A stretch of DNA of 64,000 nt, taken from the NCBI RefSeq assembly GCF_009857535.1, contig NZ_WWCS01000019.1, forward strand, positions 41,269-105,268. The letters run 5' to 3'. The position numbers were made by a program, and so were the translations under genes. Every line of letters begins with the position of its first letter. Position 1 is the stretch's first letter. Origin of the DNA: Duganella margarita. GTDB taxonomy: Bacteria > Pseudomonadota > Gammaproteobacteria > Burkholderiales > Burkholderiaceae_D. Shown here one piece after another: positions 50,044-59,271 of the stretch. The notes beneath the pieces were generated by a model. The model was not told the DNA's origin and did not search any database. It saw only the letters and a program-made list of their open reading frames with translations.

Positions 50044-50469
50044 ATGGCTGAGGGGTTTGTTCTTGACGCCTCGGTAACAATACGCTGGGCGCTTCATGAC
50101 GGCACTGTGGCGGATCGAACTTACGCGGACAAGGTACTCGACTCGTTCGTGAACGGGACGGCAATGGTGCCGGCGCTTTGGGCAACTGAAGTAGTCCACG
50201 TACTGCGCTGCGCTGAGCAAGCTGGCCAACTCGGTGAGGCGGCGGTGGCGGCCTTCCTTTATCAGCTTGGACAACTTCCCATCAGCTCTGATTCCGCCGC
50301 GCCTATTGGATTACAGTTGGCGGTGGCTGCGGTTTCGCGTGAATTCCGTTTGAGCGGATACGATGCGCAGTACCTTGAGCTGGCGCGTCGACTCGGCCTG
50401 CCTCTTGCCACCCTGGACAAGGATCTGCGCAAGGCGGCGAAGAAGGCAGGCGTGTCGATTTATCTATAA
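50044..50469 (+). CDS. vapC: VapC-type PIN-domain ribonuclease toxin
   Basis: A 141-residue PIN-domain endoribonuclease. The acidic metal site is complete: Asp8 in FVLDASVTIRW, Glu in WATEVVHVLR, Asp in SGYDAQYLELARRLG and the final Asp in PLATLDKDLRKAA. VapC toxins cleave tRNA or rRNA when freed from their antitoxin. The pair with a Phd-type antitoxin is a standard combination. Its 3' end overlaps the convergent TonB receptor gene by 6 nt. No damage is visible, so the system should be functional. Confidence 0.94.
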   Translation: MAEGFVLDASVTIRWALHDGTVADRTYADKVLDSFVNGTAMVPALWATEVVHVLRCAEQAGQLGEAAVAAFLYQLGQLPISSDSAAPIGLQLAVAAVSREFRLSGYDAQYLELARRLGLPLATLDKDLRKAAKKAGVSIYL

Positions 50470-52890
50470 ACTGCCGCGCAGTTCGAGGGCGATGGTGCGG
50501 GGCGCGGTGATGCTGGCGTAGGGCAGGCCGAAGGCTTTGGTCTGGCCATCCAGGTTGTAGACGTAGCGCTTGTCGAACAGGTTGTTGACCAGCAGGCCGA
50601 TGCCGAATTTGCCGTCGGCCGTGTCCCAACCCACGCGCAGGTCGGCCTTGCTGACGGCGGTGCCGGTGCGGAAGGCCGGGGCATTCAGGCATTGCAGCGC
50701 GCGGGTGTCATCGTTGCAGCGGTTCTTGCCGTGGTAACTGCCTTGGAACGTGGCGCTCATGCGGCCGTTCAGTGCTTCCCAGTTGGCGTTGACGCCGGCC
50801 ATGCCGCTGAACGCCGGCGTGCCGACCGGCTGGCCGGACAGGTTGAGCGTGGCGCCGCTGGTGTCGGTGGTTTCAAAGCGCTGGTAGGTCTGGTCGATGA
50901 GCTCCACCCCCGCGAACAGCGTGACGCGCTGCGTGATGCGGATGCGGCCGTCCAGATCCAGCCCTTTCGCTTCCTGGTCGCTGTTGATGATGTTGTAGGT
51001 GGGGATGGCGCTGCTGCCACCCAGTTTGACGTCCTGCAGATTCTTGAAGCGGTAGGCGAATAAGGAACCGTTCAATGTAGCGCGCAGCGACGGCGCATAT
51101 AGTTTGAAGCCCAGTTCCAGATTGGTCATCTTCTCCGGGTTGAAGCTCGGGTCGCGCTCACGCGGATTGGACGACGTGGGATTCGGCGGCGTGAAGACGT
51201 TGAAACCGCCGGCCTGGTAGCCGCGTGACAGCGACGCAAACAGCAACAGGTCTTCCGTCAATTTATGGTCCAGCACCAGGCGCGGACTCCAGTCGGTCCA
51301 ATTGTGGGTGGCGTTGACCGGCGTGGCGGCCAGCGGGCCGGCGGCGGCGAAGATGACGTTGGCCGGCAGTGCGGAAGCGTCGATGCCGGCGGCGGGACCG
51401 TAGGTGTTCAGTAGCGTATCCAGCGCGGCGGACTGCCGGCCCGGCACGTACCACTGCATCTCCTTGCGGTCGCGGCTCCAGCGCAGACCTGTCGTCAGGC
51501 GTGTACCGGGTGCCAGGCGCCAGATCAAGTCGCCGTACAGCGAGAAGGCGCGCGTGTGCAGTTTGGCCTCGTTGTTTTCTTCCCAGTTGAAGATTGAGCT
51601 GCCGTCCACGCCCGGCACGCCGGCCATGCCAAGGCCGGTGAACAGTGTAGCGAAATCCGGCGTGCCACCTTGCATCAAGCTGATGCTGTCCAGCGTTTGC
51701 GTGTTGACGATGGCGGAGCTGCGCTGGCGTTCGCGGTTGTCGTAGAAGCTCACGCCCGCCACCCAGTCCAGTTTGTCAGTGGCGCCGGACAGTTTGAATT
51801 CCTGCTGCCAGTTGTAGGCCTTTTTCTGGTCCTGGGTGGCCAGCATGAAATCGGTGCGCGCGGTGCCGTCGTTGTCGGTCAGGTTGAGCGAGGAGAAGGT
51901 TCGGTAGGCGGTGGTTGAACGCAGCGTGACGCCTCCCAGCGGCACTTCGGCGCGCAGCGTCACACCATCGAAGTTGCGGGTCTCGCGGCCGTCGGTGTCG
52001 TTTTCCAGCGGCGCCTTGCGCGGATCGCTGAAGTTGGCGACGTAGGCGGCGTCATACACGCCGGTGTAGCCAGCCATTGGCAGCGCGCTGCCTTTAACCA
52101 CGCCGAATGCCGGCCAGCCGTGCTGGCGCAACTGCTCGTGTTCCCACGACAGCAGCAGCGTGGCGTCGCCGGCTTTCTGCTTGACCGACAGGCGCGTGGC
52201 CCATGAGTTGTCGCCGCCCGTACGCGTGCCGGTAGTGGCGTTGCGCACCCACCCGTCGCTGGTGTCACGTACGAATACCAGCCGCGCGGCGGTGGTCGCA
52301 CCGAGCGGCACATTGAGCATCGCGTCCAGATTGGCCCGGCCATAGTCGCCCACCTTGATATGGCCGGAAGCGTCGAAGTCCGATTCCGGTTCATTGGTCA
52401 CCACCGAGATGGCGCCGGCGGCGCTGTTACGACCGAACAGCGTGCCTTGCGGTCCCTTGAGTACTTCCACCCGCTGGATATCGATGAAGTTCATCAGCGC
52501 GCCGCCGGTCTTGCCGGTGTAGACCCCGTCCACATAAATGCCGACCGGCGTGTCGGTGCCGATGCCGAAGTCACCCGCCTGCACGCCTCGGATGCCGAAG
52601 ATCGGCTGCGTGGCCTGGGTGGCGTCCACTTGCAGGCCGGGGAGGTAGCCGGTCAGGTCGCCGAGGTTGCGCGCGCCGAGGTTCTGGATGTCGCGCGCAG
52701 TGACCACTTCCATTGAAATCGGCACCTCCTGCGCCGACTGCGCGCGCGATTGCGCAGTGACGATCACTTTCTGCATCTCGTCGTCCGCCTGCGCGGCGTG
52801 CTGAATCATGGTGCCGGCAAAGGCAAGGGCGATGCTGCGCGCAAGGATGCGCATAGGACGTGGTGGCGGCTTCATTGCAGATGGCTTCAC
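50464..52890 (-). CDS. TonB-dependent outer-membrane receptor
   Basis: An 808-residue outer-membrane transporter: signal peptide (about residues 15-35, ARSIALAFAGTMIQHAAQA), TonB box region MQKVIVTAQSRAQ, plug domain with DLTGYLPGLQVDAT, FGIRGVQAGDFG and VEVLKGPQGTLFGRNSAAGAI, then a 22-strand barrel including SRGYQAGGFNVF and LELGFKLYAPSLRATLNGSLF. This form (AQEVPISMEVVTA) is common among receptors for plant- or lipid-derived molecules, not siderophores. The start is set at GTG 52890 because AGGAG lies 6 nt upstream. It is divergent from the flavin monooxygenase operon (212 bp between starts), so it probably imports that operon's substrate. The last residues (LRGSL) lack the usual terminal aromatic. 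Confidence 0.92.
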   Translation of the reverse strand: MKPSAMKPPPRPMRILARSIALAFAGTMIQHAAQADDEMQKVIVTAQSRAQSAQEVPISMEVVTARDIQNLGARNLGDLTGYLPGLQVDATQATQPIFGIRGVQAGDFGIGTDTPVGIYVDGVYTGKTGGALMNFIDIQRVEVLKGPQGTLFGRNSAAGAISVVTNEPESDFDASGHIKVGDYGRANLDAMLNVPLGATTAARLVFVRDTSDGWVRNATTGTRTGGDNSWATRLSVKQKAGDATLLLSWEHEQLRQHGWPAFGVVKGSALPMAGYTGVYDAAYVANFSDPRKAPLENDTDGRETRNFDGVTLRAEVPLGGVTLRSTTAYRTFSSLNLTDNDGTARTDFMLATQDQKKAYNWQQEFKLSGATDKLDWVAGVSFYDNRERQRSSAIVNTQTLDSISLMQGGTPDFATLFTGLGMAGVPGVDGSSIFNWEENNEAKLHTRAFSLYGDLIWRLAPGTRLTTGLRWSRDRKEMQWYVPGRQSAALDTLLNTYGPAAGIDASALPANVIFAAAGPLAATPVNATHNWTDWSPRLVLDHKLTEDLLLFASLSRGYQAGGFNVFTPPNPTSSNPRERDPSFNPEKMTNLELGFKLYAPSLRATLNGSLFAYRFKNLQDVKLGGSSAIPTYNIINSDQEAKGLDLDGRIRITQRVTLFAGVELIDQTYQRFETTDTSGATLNLSGQPVGTPAFSGMAGVNANWEALNGRMSATFQGSYHGKNRCNDDTRALQCLNAPAFRTGTAVSKADLRVGWDTADGKFGIGLLVNNLFDKRYVYNLDGQTKAFGLPYASITAPRTIALELRGSL

Positions 52891-53102
52891 GGTCTCTCCT
52901 CGGTTGTTTGGTTTTTTTTCAATGTAGACGCGTGCTTTGCCATGCCGGGGGCCGGATCGGACAGACAAGGACGCCCACACGGCCAAGCGGCCCAGGTGTT
53001 GCGTGGCCGCTTCGGCTCCCCGTCTGTCCTTTTGGCCCCCGTACCGCGTGTCCTTTGTTTGCACAATGACCCCGGGACTTTCAACAATAGGGGAGAACGA
53101 CA

Positions 53103-54488
53103 ATGAGCAACGAGATTATCGACTGCGGCAACGCGGTGTGCGTGGTGGGTGCGGGGCCGGGCGGCTTGTCGGCGGCGCGGGCGCTGAAGTCCATGAACCT
53201 GGCGTACGAGCAGTTCGAGCGCCACTCGGACGTGGGAGGCATCTGGGACATGCACAATCCCGGCAGCCCGATTTACGAATCGGCGCACTTCATTTCATCG
53301 CGCGACCTGTCGGGCTTTATCGGCTTTCCGATGCCGAAGTCGTATCCGGACTATCCGACCAACCAGCAGATCCTCAGCTATGTGCGCAGCTATGCGGATG
53401 CCTTCGGCCTGCGTGCATCGATCCGATTCAGCACGCCGGTGCAGCATGTGCACAAGGAGGACAGCGGCAAATGGGTAGTGACGCTGAGCGATGGCACGCA
53501 CCGCCGCTATCTTGCGGTGATCTGCGCCACAGGTTGCAACTGGGACGCCAATATGCCGGAACTGAAGGGACACTTCAACGGCGAGATTCGCCATTCCGTC
53601 ACCTACAAGAGCAGCGATGAATTTGCCGGCAAGCGGGTGATGATCGTCGGCGCCGGCAATTCGGGGGCGGACATCGCCTGCGATGCGGCCAACCGCGCGG
53701 ACCGGGCTTTTATCAGTCTGCGGCGCGGCTACCACTTCATTCCCAAGCATTTGTTCGGCATCCCGGCCGACCAGGTGGGCGAGAGCGGCCCCCCGTTGCC
53801 GCTGTGGGTGGCGCGTCCGGTTATGAGCCTGCTGCTGAAAATGTTTACCGGCGACCTGACGCGCTTTGGTTTGCCCAAGCCGGATCACAAATTGTTCGAG
53901 AGTCATCCGCTGCTTAACTCGCAGCTGCTGCACAACCTCCAGCACGGCAATATCGCGGTCAAGCCGGATGTGTCGCATTACGACGGCGACGACGTGGTGT
54001 TCAAGGATGGCAGCCGCGAGAAGCTGGACCTGGTAATCTACGCCACCGGCTACAAGTGGAGCTGCAAATACGCCGCCGAATACTTCGAATGGCGCGGCGG
54101 CAGGCCGCAGCTGTATCTGTCGATGTTCAGCCGCGATCACCGCAACCTGTTCGGCATCGGCTACGTGGAGACCAACTCCAGCGCCTACAAGCTGTTTGAC
54201 ACCGAAGCCTTCATGATTGCCGCCTACCTGCGCGACCAGCTGGACAACCCCGGCAGCGCCAGCCGCTTCGACGAACTGATCGCGAATGACAATCCGGACC
54301 TGTCCGGAGGGCTGAAGTTTGTGCAGTCGCAGCGGCATGAGGTGTATCTGGAAGCGCATGCTCTCAAGTCTTACCTGAAGCGCTTGCGCCGCAAGATGGG
54401 CTGGCCGGAGCTGACCGAAAACTACTATGACAAGCTGCGCGTGGATACCGCCGTCGCGCGTCCCGCCGCCTTGCGCGCGGCGGCTTGA
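53103..54488 (+). CDS. Flavin-containing monooxygenase (Baeyer-Villiger/FMO type)
   Basis: A 461-residue class B flavoprotein monooxygenase. The FAD motif is CVVGAGPGGLSAARAL and the NADPH motif is VMIVGAGNSGADIACDA. Between them lies the FMO fingerprint region FNGEIRHSVTYKSSDEFAGKR, and LVIYATGYKW is the C-terminal ATGY signature. It would oxygenate a soft nucleophile or insert oxygen beside a ketone. It is the first gene of an operon with an aldehyde dehydrogenase (10 nt) and a short-chain dehydrogenase (7-nt overlap), consistent with stepwise oxidation of an alcohol, ketone or ester. A GGGGAG site precedes the ATG. Confidence 0.9.
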   Translation: MSNEIIDCGNAVCVVGAGPGGLSAARALKSMNLAYEQFERHSDVGGIWDMHNPGSPIYESAHFISSRDLSGFIGFPMPKSYPDYPTNQQILSYVRSYADAFGLRASIRFSTPVQHVHKEDSGKWVVTLSDGTHRRYLAVICATGCNWDANMPELKGHFNGEIRHSVTYKSSDEFAGKRVMIVGAGNSGADIACDAANRADRAFISLRRGYHFIPKHLFGIPADQVGESGPPLPLWVARPVMSLLLKMFTGDLTRFGLPKPDHKLFESHPLLNSQLLHNLQHGNIAVKPDVSHYDGDDVVFKDGSREKLDLVIYATGYKWSCKYAAEYFEWRGGRPQLYLSMFSRDHRNLFGIGYVETNSSAYKLFDTEAFMIAAYLRDQLDNPGSASRFDELIANDNPDLSGGLKFVQSQRHEVYLEAHALKSYLKRLRRKMGWPELTENYYDKLRVDTAVARPAALRAAA

Positions 54489-54498
54489 GGAGCGCGGC

Positions 54499-56010
54499 AT
54501 GGAGAAGACTTTTGAGTACTACCAGCAGCAAGCCACGCAACTGGACTTTGAAACCCGCGCGTTGATCGACGGCCGCTTCGTCAACGCCATCTCGGCCGAG
54601 GAATTCGAAACCATCAATCCCGCTAGCGGCCAGCGGCTGGCCGGCATCGCCCGTTGCGGCGCGCTGGAGGTGGACGATGCGGTCAGCGCCGCGCGTCGCG
54701 TGTTCGAGCGTGGCGACTGGTCGCGCGCCGCACCCAAGCACCGCAAGAAGGTGCTGCTGCGCTTTGCCGATCTGGTTGAAGCCAATCTGGAGACGCTGGC
54801 GCTGATGGAGAGCCTGGACTCCGGCAAGCCGATACGCGATGCGCTGTCGGCCGATCTGCCGGACATGATCGAAAGCCTGCGCTGGCACGCGGAAGCGGCC
54901 GACAAGCTATACGACCAGGTGGCGCCGACCGCGCCGGATATCGTCGCCATGATCGTGCGCGAACCAATCGGCGTGGTCGGTGCGGTTCTGCCGTGGAATT
55001 TCCCGATCTATCTGGCCGGCTGGAAGATCGGCCCGGCGCTAGCCAGCGGCAACTCCATCGTCATCAAACCCGCCGAACAGACCACGCTGACGGCGCTGGT
55101 GCTGGGCCGCCTGGCACTGGAAGCGGGCGTGCCGGATGGCGTGCTGAATATTGTGCCGGGCTATGGCGAAACGGTGGGGCAGGCGATTGGCCGCCATCGC
55201 GACATTGATTGCGTCAGCTTTACCGGCTCGGGCGAGGTCGGACGGCAGTTCCTGAAATACTCGGCCGAGTCGAATATGAAGCGGGTGGTGCTGGAGTGCG
55301 GCGGCAAGAGCCCCGCGCTGGTGCTGGCCGATGCCTACGATCTGGCCGGCGTGGCGCAGCAGGTGGCGTTGGGGGCGTTGTTCTGCCAGGGCGAGAATTG
55401 CAGCGCCGGTTCGCGGCTGATCGTGCACCGCTCGCGCAAGGACGAGCTGCTGGAAGAGGTCAAGCGCGCCTTCGATCAGTGGCGCGTCGGCGACCCGCTC
55501 GATCCGTCCACGCGGGTGGGGGCAATGATCGAGCCGCAGCATATGCGGCGGGTGCTGGGCTACATTGAAAGTGGCAAGGCGCAAGGTGCGCAGCTGGTGT
55601 ATGGCGGCCGTCAGTTGCGGCAGGAGAGCGGCGGCAGCTTTGTCGAGCCGACCATTTTTGATGGCGTGCGCGCGCAGATGACCATCGCCCGCGAGGAGAT
55701 TTTCGGCCCGGTGCTGTCGGTGCTGACGTTTGATGATCTAGCGCAGGGTGTGGCCATTGCCAACGACACCAGCTACGGCCTGGCCTCGTCGGTCTACACC
55801 AGCAGCCTGGATGCGGCGCACGGCGTGGCGCGGCAGATTCGCGCCGGCACGGTGTCGGTCAACTGTTTTTCGGAAGGCGATACCGGCGTGCCGTTCGGCG
55901 GCTACAAGGAGTCCGGATTCGGCGGCCGCGAGAAGTCGCTGCTGGCGCATGACCAGTACACGGAGACCAAGACCATCTGGATGCAACTGGGAAGGGGTGC
56001 GCCATGCTGA
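54499..56010 (+). CDS. NAD(P)-dependent aldehyde dehydrogenase
   Basis: A 503-residue aldehyde dehydrogenase. The catalytic Glu lies in VLECGGKSPALV and the catalytic Cys in FCQGENCSAGSRL; the oxyanion Asn is in GAVLPWNFP; the cofactor loop is FTGSGEVGRQ, and the C-terminal GGYKESGFGGREKS is typical of the betaine-aldehyde/PuuC-type branch. It would oxidise an aldehyde made by neighbouring enzymes to an acid. The start at 54499 follows GAGGAGC. It follows the monooxygenase by 10 nt and overlaps the SDR gene by 7 nt. Confidence 0.95.
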   Translation: MEKTFEYYQQQATQLDFETRALIDGRFVNAISAEEFETINPASGQRLAGIARCGALEVDDAVSAARRVFERGDWSRAAPKHRKKVLLRFADLVEANLETLALMESLDSGKPIRDALSADLPDMIESLRWHAEAADKLYDQVAPTAPDIVAMIVREPIGVVGAVLPWNFPIYLAGWKIGPALASGNSIVIKPAEQTTLTALVLGRLALEAGVPDGVLNIVPGYGETVGQAIGRHRDIDCVSFTGSGEVGRQFLKYSAESNMKRVVLECGGKSPALVLADAYDLAGVAQQVALGALFCQGENCSAGSRLIVHRSRKDELLEEVKRAFDQWRVGDPLDPSTRVGAMIEPQHMRRVLGYIESGKAQGAQLVYGGRQLRQESGGSFVEPTIFDGVRAQMTIAREEIFGPVLSVLTFDDLAQGVAIANDTSYGLASSVYTSSLDAAHGVARQIRAGTVSVNCFSEGDTGVPFGGYKESGFGGREKSLLAHDQYTETKTIWMQLGRGAPC

Positions 56011-56867
56011 CGACAGCACCGGGCCGCGTGGCCTTGATTACCGGCGGCGCCGGCGGCATCGGCCGCGCCATCTGCCGTGGCCTCATTGAGCGCGGTATCC
56101 AGTGCGTGCTGGCGGATTACAACCAGGCCTCGCTGGATCTCGCCGTGGCCGAACTGGGGCCGGCGGCGACCGGCGTGCAGATCGATCTGCGCGACTTCAA
56201 TAAGCTGCCGGAGCTGCTGGCGCTGATACAGGAGCGCTACGGGCGGCTGGATATCCTGGTCAATAACGCCGCCATTACAGGCACCGGCCATTTCGAGGAG
56301 CGCTCGGTCGAGAATATTCTCGGCGAGTTGAATATCAATCTGCTGTCGCCGATTGTGCTGACGCGGCTGGCCTTTCCGGCCTTGCAGCGCTCAGGCGACG
56401 GCCGCGTGATCAACACGGTATCGCTGGGCGGGATTTTTCCGCTACCGGAGACGGGCATTTATTCGGCCACCAAGTTCGGGCTGCGCGGCGCCATGCTGTG
56501 CCTCGGCATGGACACCGAGCGGCATGGCGTCAAGATCGGCAACGTCATGCCATCGGCGACCGAGACGCCAATGCTGATGCGCGAGGCGATCGAAGGCGGC
56601 AACACGCTGCAATTCATGGACCCGCCGCAGCAGCCGGACGACGTGGCGAAGCAGGTGATGCGGATGCTGGATAGTCCATGCCTGGAGCGCTATCCGCGCG
56701 TTAGCGAGTCATGGACGGTGCGGCTGGCGATGCTGGTGCCGAACATGCTGCCCAAGCTGATACCGCTATTCCGCAAGAAGGGCTTACGCGGGCATGCGCG
56801 CTATCTGGAGTCGCTGCGGCGGCGCGGACTGGTGGAGGTCCGCGCCGGCAAGTGGGAGCTGTCCTAA
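56004..56867 (+). CDS. Short-chain dehydrogenase/reductase
   Basis: A 287-residue SDR oxidoreductase with the classical nucleotide motif ITGGAGGIGRAI, the NNAA motif (ILVNNAAITG), catalytic Ser in INTVSLGGIF and the YxxxK pair YSATK. After the Rossmann core a longer C-terminal segment (VRLAMLVPNMLPKLIPLFRKKG) is hydrophobic and then basic, which may associate it with a membrane; acyl-chain-handling SDRs often have such tails. It overlaps the aldehyde dehydrogenase gene by 7 nt and its stop overlaps the convergent AraC gene by 4 nt. Confidence 0.93.
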   Translation: MLTTAPGRVALITGGAGGIGRAICRGLIERGIQCVLADYNQASLDLAVAELGPAATGVQIDLRDFNKLPELLALIQERYGRLDILVNNAAITGTGHFEERSVENILGELNINLLSPIVLTRLAFPALQRSGDGRVINTVSLGGIFPLPETGIYSATKFGLRGAMLCLGMDTERHGVKIGNVMPSATETPMLMREAIEGGNTLQFMDPPQQPDDVAKQVMRMLDSPCLERYPRVSESWTVRLAMLVPNMLPKLIPLFRKKGLRGHARYLESLRRRGLVEVRAGKWELS

Positions 56868-57958
56868 ACGGCGGTTTGCGACCCGCTGCTGCCGGCCCGC
56901 TCCATGGGGATCAAACGTGGAGCGGGCGCGCCCTGGCGGATCTGGTTGGGCAGCATGCCGCACCAGCGCTTGAAGGCGCGGCGGAAGTTGCGGGCATCGG
57001 TAAAGCCGGTGGCCATGGCGATATCGATCAGCGGCATGTCGCTGCGCTTTAGAAGATCCAGCGCGCATTCGTAGCGCACCTGGTCCACCAGCCGCTGGTA
57101 GGAGGTGTCCAGTTCCGCCAGCCGGCGGCGCAGCGTGCGTTCGCTCAGGTTGAGCGCTTCGCCGATGCGCGCCAGCGCCGGCACTTCGTCGATGGAGCCG
57201 CGCAGTTCGTTCATGATCGATTCCACCAGATCGTTGCGCGGCGTTTCCTGTTCCAATAGCTCGTCGATCTGCGCTTGCAGGCTGTCCTGCATGTAGCGGT
57301 CGTGGGTGGGCAGCGGGCAGTGATACCAGGCCATGTCGCAGATCAGCCGATTCATTGGGGCGTTGAAGACGACCGGGCAGCGGAAGTACTCGCTGTAGGC
57401 CGCCGCATACTCGGGGCGCGGATAGCGCAGTTCCAGCCGCGCCGGGCGGAAGTGCGATCCGACCATCGCCCGCGACACTTCCACACCGCTGACGAAAATC
57501 TCTTCGATGAAGAATGGCTCCAGCTCCGGATCGTGAAAGCGCGTATTCACCTCCGTGACGAAGTGGTGCTCGTCGAGGATGCTCATTTCGTTGGTGGTCA
57601 GCGCGCCGGCCGCGCGCTGGTATTTGATCAGGTACTGGAATGCCTCGCCCAGCGTGGCGCAGGTCAGCATGCCGAGACCCGGCAGGCCGAAACACACCAC
57701 CGTCTGGCGCGCACCAGTGGCGATGCCGATGGCCGGATCGCCCCAGCGCTGCATGGCGCGCCGCACCAGCAGACTGGTTTGGCGGTAGGAGACGCGGAAG
57801 TTGGCGTCGCACAGGTTTTCCGGCGTGAAGCCCAGCCCCTTGCACAGGCGTTCCGCCGAGTGGCCACGGCTGGCCACCAGTTGCAGCACCTGGCGAATCA
57901 CGTGCGGCGGCACGTCGGCTGCGGCTTCGGCGTCGGGATGATGCGGTTTGAGCGGCAT
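56864..57958 (-). CDS. AraC-family regulator with OruR-type N-terminal domain
   Basis: A 364-residue AraC regulator with the arabinose-binding-like N-terminal domain (LLVRRAMQRWGDPAIGIATG, LGEAFQYLIKY, LELRYPRPEYAAAYSEYF) and the C-terminal double helix-turn-helix (ARIGEALNLSERTLRRRLAEL, IDIAMATGFTDARNFRRAFKRW). Regulators of this type control nearby catabolic operons for hydrophobic substrates and ornithine. It lies at the end of the monooxygenase operon and divergent from an MFS gene (176 bp between starts), so it may control both. The N-terminus chosen at 57958 follows a short ribosome site. Confidence 0.9.
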   Translation of the reverse strand: MPLKPHHPDAEAAADVPPHVIRQVLQLVASRGHSAERLCKGLGFTPENLCDANFRVSYRQTSLLVRRAMQRWGDPAIGIATGARQTVVCFGLPGLGMLTCATLGEAFQYLIKYQRAAGALTTNEMSILDEHHFVTEVNTRFHDPELEPFFIEEIFVSGVEVSRAMVGSHFRPARLELRYPRPEYAAAYSEYFRCPVVFNAPMNRLICDMAWYHCPLPTHDRYMQDSLQAQIDELLEQETPRNDLVESIMNELRGSIDEVPALARIGEALNLSERTLRRRLAELDTSYQRLVDQVRYECALDLLKRSDMPLIDIAMATGFTDARNFRRAFKRWCGMLPNQIRQGAPAPRLIPMERAGSSGSQTAV

Positions 57959-58134
57959 GGATGCTCCTGGTGGTGAACTTTGCGGTTAGCATAGTATGGT
58001 TTGTGGCGGCTGGATCACGCATGATCGCAGTGGCCGTTTCGGTGCCTTGTTTGGCCATTTTAGACCCGTTACACGGCGCCGCCATCGTAAGCTTGGAAAA
58101 AAGCGGCAATGCCGCCAACAACTGGGGACACGAC

Positions 58135-59271
58135 ATGACGCAACCTCCGACCTTCATCCTGTCCTGCACCTGGGCGCTGGGCATCGGCGGCACCACCATG
58201 ATGCCGCTGCTGGTAACCAACGCGATGGCGCGCCTGCATCTGGACGAAGGACAGGCGACCATGCTGACCGGCGCCGAGATGATCGGCATGCTGGCGGGTT
58301 GCATCGTGCTGCCGTCGCTGGCGCGGCGCGCGCCGACCGCGTTGACTACGGGCGCCTTGCTGTTGCTGGCGCTGTGCCAGGCGGCGTGCGTGCTGGTGCT
58401 GCCGGTGGCGGTATTCAGCGTGCTGCGGCTGGTGGCCGGCTTGTGCGAGGCGCAGATGATCGTCATGGTCGGCATCTGCCTGGCCTGCCATCGCGATGCG
58501 GAGCGTCTGTGGGGACTGGTGCTGCTGCTTTCCGGCCTGGCGGTGGCGGGCGTGTTCACGCTGTTGACGCTATTTCCCGATGCGGCCAGCGGCGCGGCGG
58601 TGTGGCAAGGACTGGCGCTGATGACGGCGGTGCTGGGCGCGGTGGCGATACGCGTGCCATCGCTGATGCCGGAGCGGCCGGCCGGCGCCGAGGTGGGGCG
58701 GCAGCGCGGCATGGCGGAGATCTGGCTGGCGTGGGGCGTGTTCGTCGGCGTGTATAGCGTGCAGGCAGGCGTGTGGGCGGTGTCGGCGTTGCAGGGCGAG
58801 CGGATAGGCCTGACGCTGCCGCAGATCGGCGTGTTGCTGTCGGTGTCGTCGCTGCTGGGATTCTTTGGCGCGGTGGTGCCGGCGATACCGGCGCTGGCGG
58901 CGCGGCGCGGGCTGACGGTGATCGGCGCGCTGGCGGTGATGTTTGCGTCGGTGGCGTGCTTCTTTACCGCGCATGACGCGCTGCTGTTCTTCGTCGGCCA
59001 GCTGATGCTGAACGCGGCCTTCTACACCATCATGGCGGTGCTGAACAGTTTCATCTCGGCGCAAGACCGCGACGGTACGCTGCTGTCGCGCTCCGTGGTG
59101 GTGACGTTTGCGGCGGTGGCGCTGGGCACGGTGGGCGCGGGCGAGTTGTTCCAGGATGCCGGCGGCATGGGCGTGATCGTGTTTGCGCTGCTGGCGCTGA
59201 CGGGCAGCGTGCCGCTCGGGCTCAAGGCCTTGCGCCGCACAGCCAACGTCAGCGCATCACCAGTGCTTTGA
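58135..59271 (+). CDS. MFS transporter
   Basis: A 378-residue MFS protein with about 12 hydrophobic segments. It begins FILSCTWALGIGGTTMMPLLV and has the compact size and lack of a long central loop of YbfB/AraJ-type carriers. Motif A is degenerate (PSLARRAPTALTT). It could export or import a compound of the neighbouring oxidation pathway. The ATG at 58135 follows GGGGACACG; the in-frame extension upstream covers the AraC promoter region and is unlikely. Its 3' end overlaps the convergent GGDEF gene by 23 nt. Confidence 0.82.
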   Translation: MTQPPTFILSCTWALGIGGTTMMPLLVTNAMARLHLDEGQATMLTGAEMIGMLAGCIVLPSLARRAPTALTTGALLLLALCQAACVLVLPVAVFSVLRLVAGLCEAQMIVMVGICLACHRDAERLWGLVLLLSGLAVAGVFTLLTLFPDAASGAAVWQGLALMTAVLGAVAIRVPSLMPERPAGAEVGRQRGMAEIWLAWGVFVGVYSVQAGVWAVSALQGERIGLTLPQIGVLLSVSSLLGFFGAVVPAIPALAARRGLTVIGALAVMFASVACFFTAHDALLFFVGQLMLNAAFYTIMAVLNSFISAQDRDGTLLSRSVVVTFAAVALGTVGAGELFQDAGGMGVIVFALLALTGSVPLGLKALRRTANVSASPVL

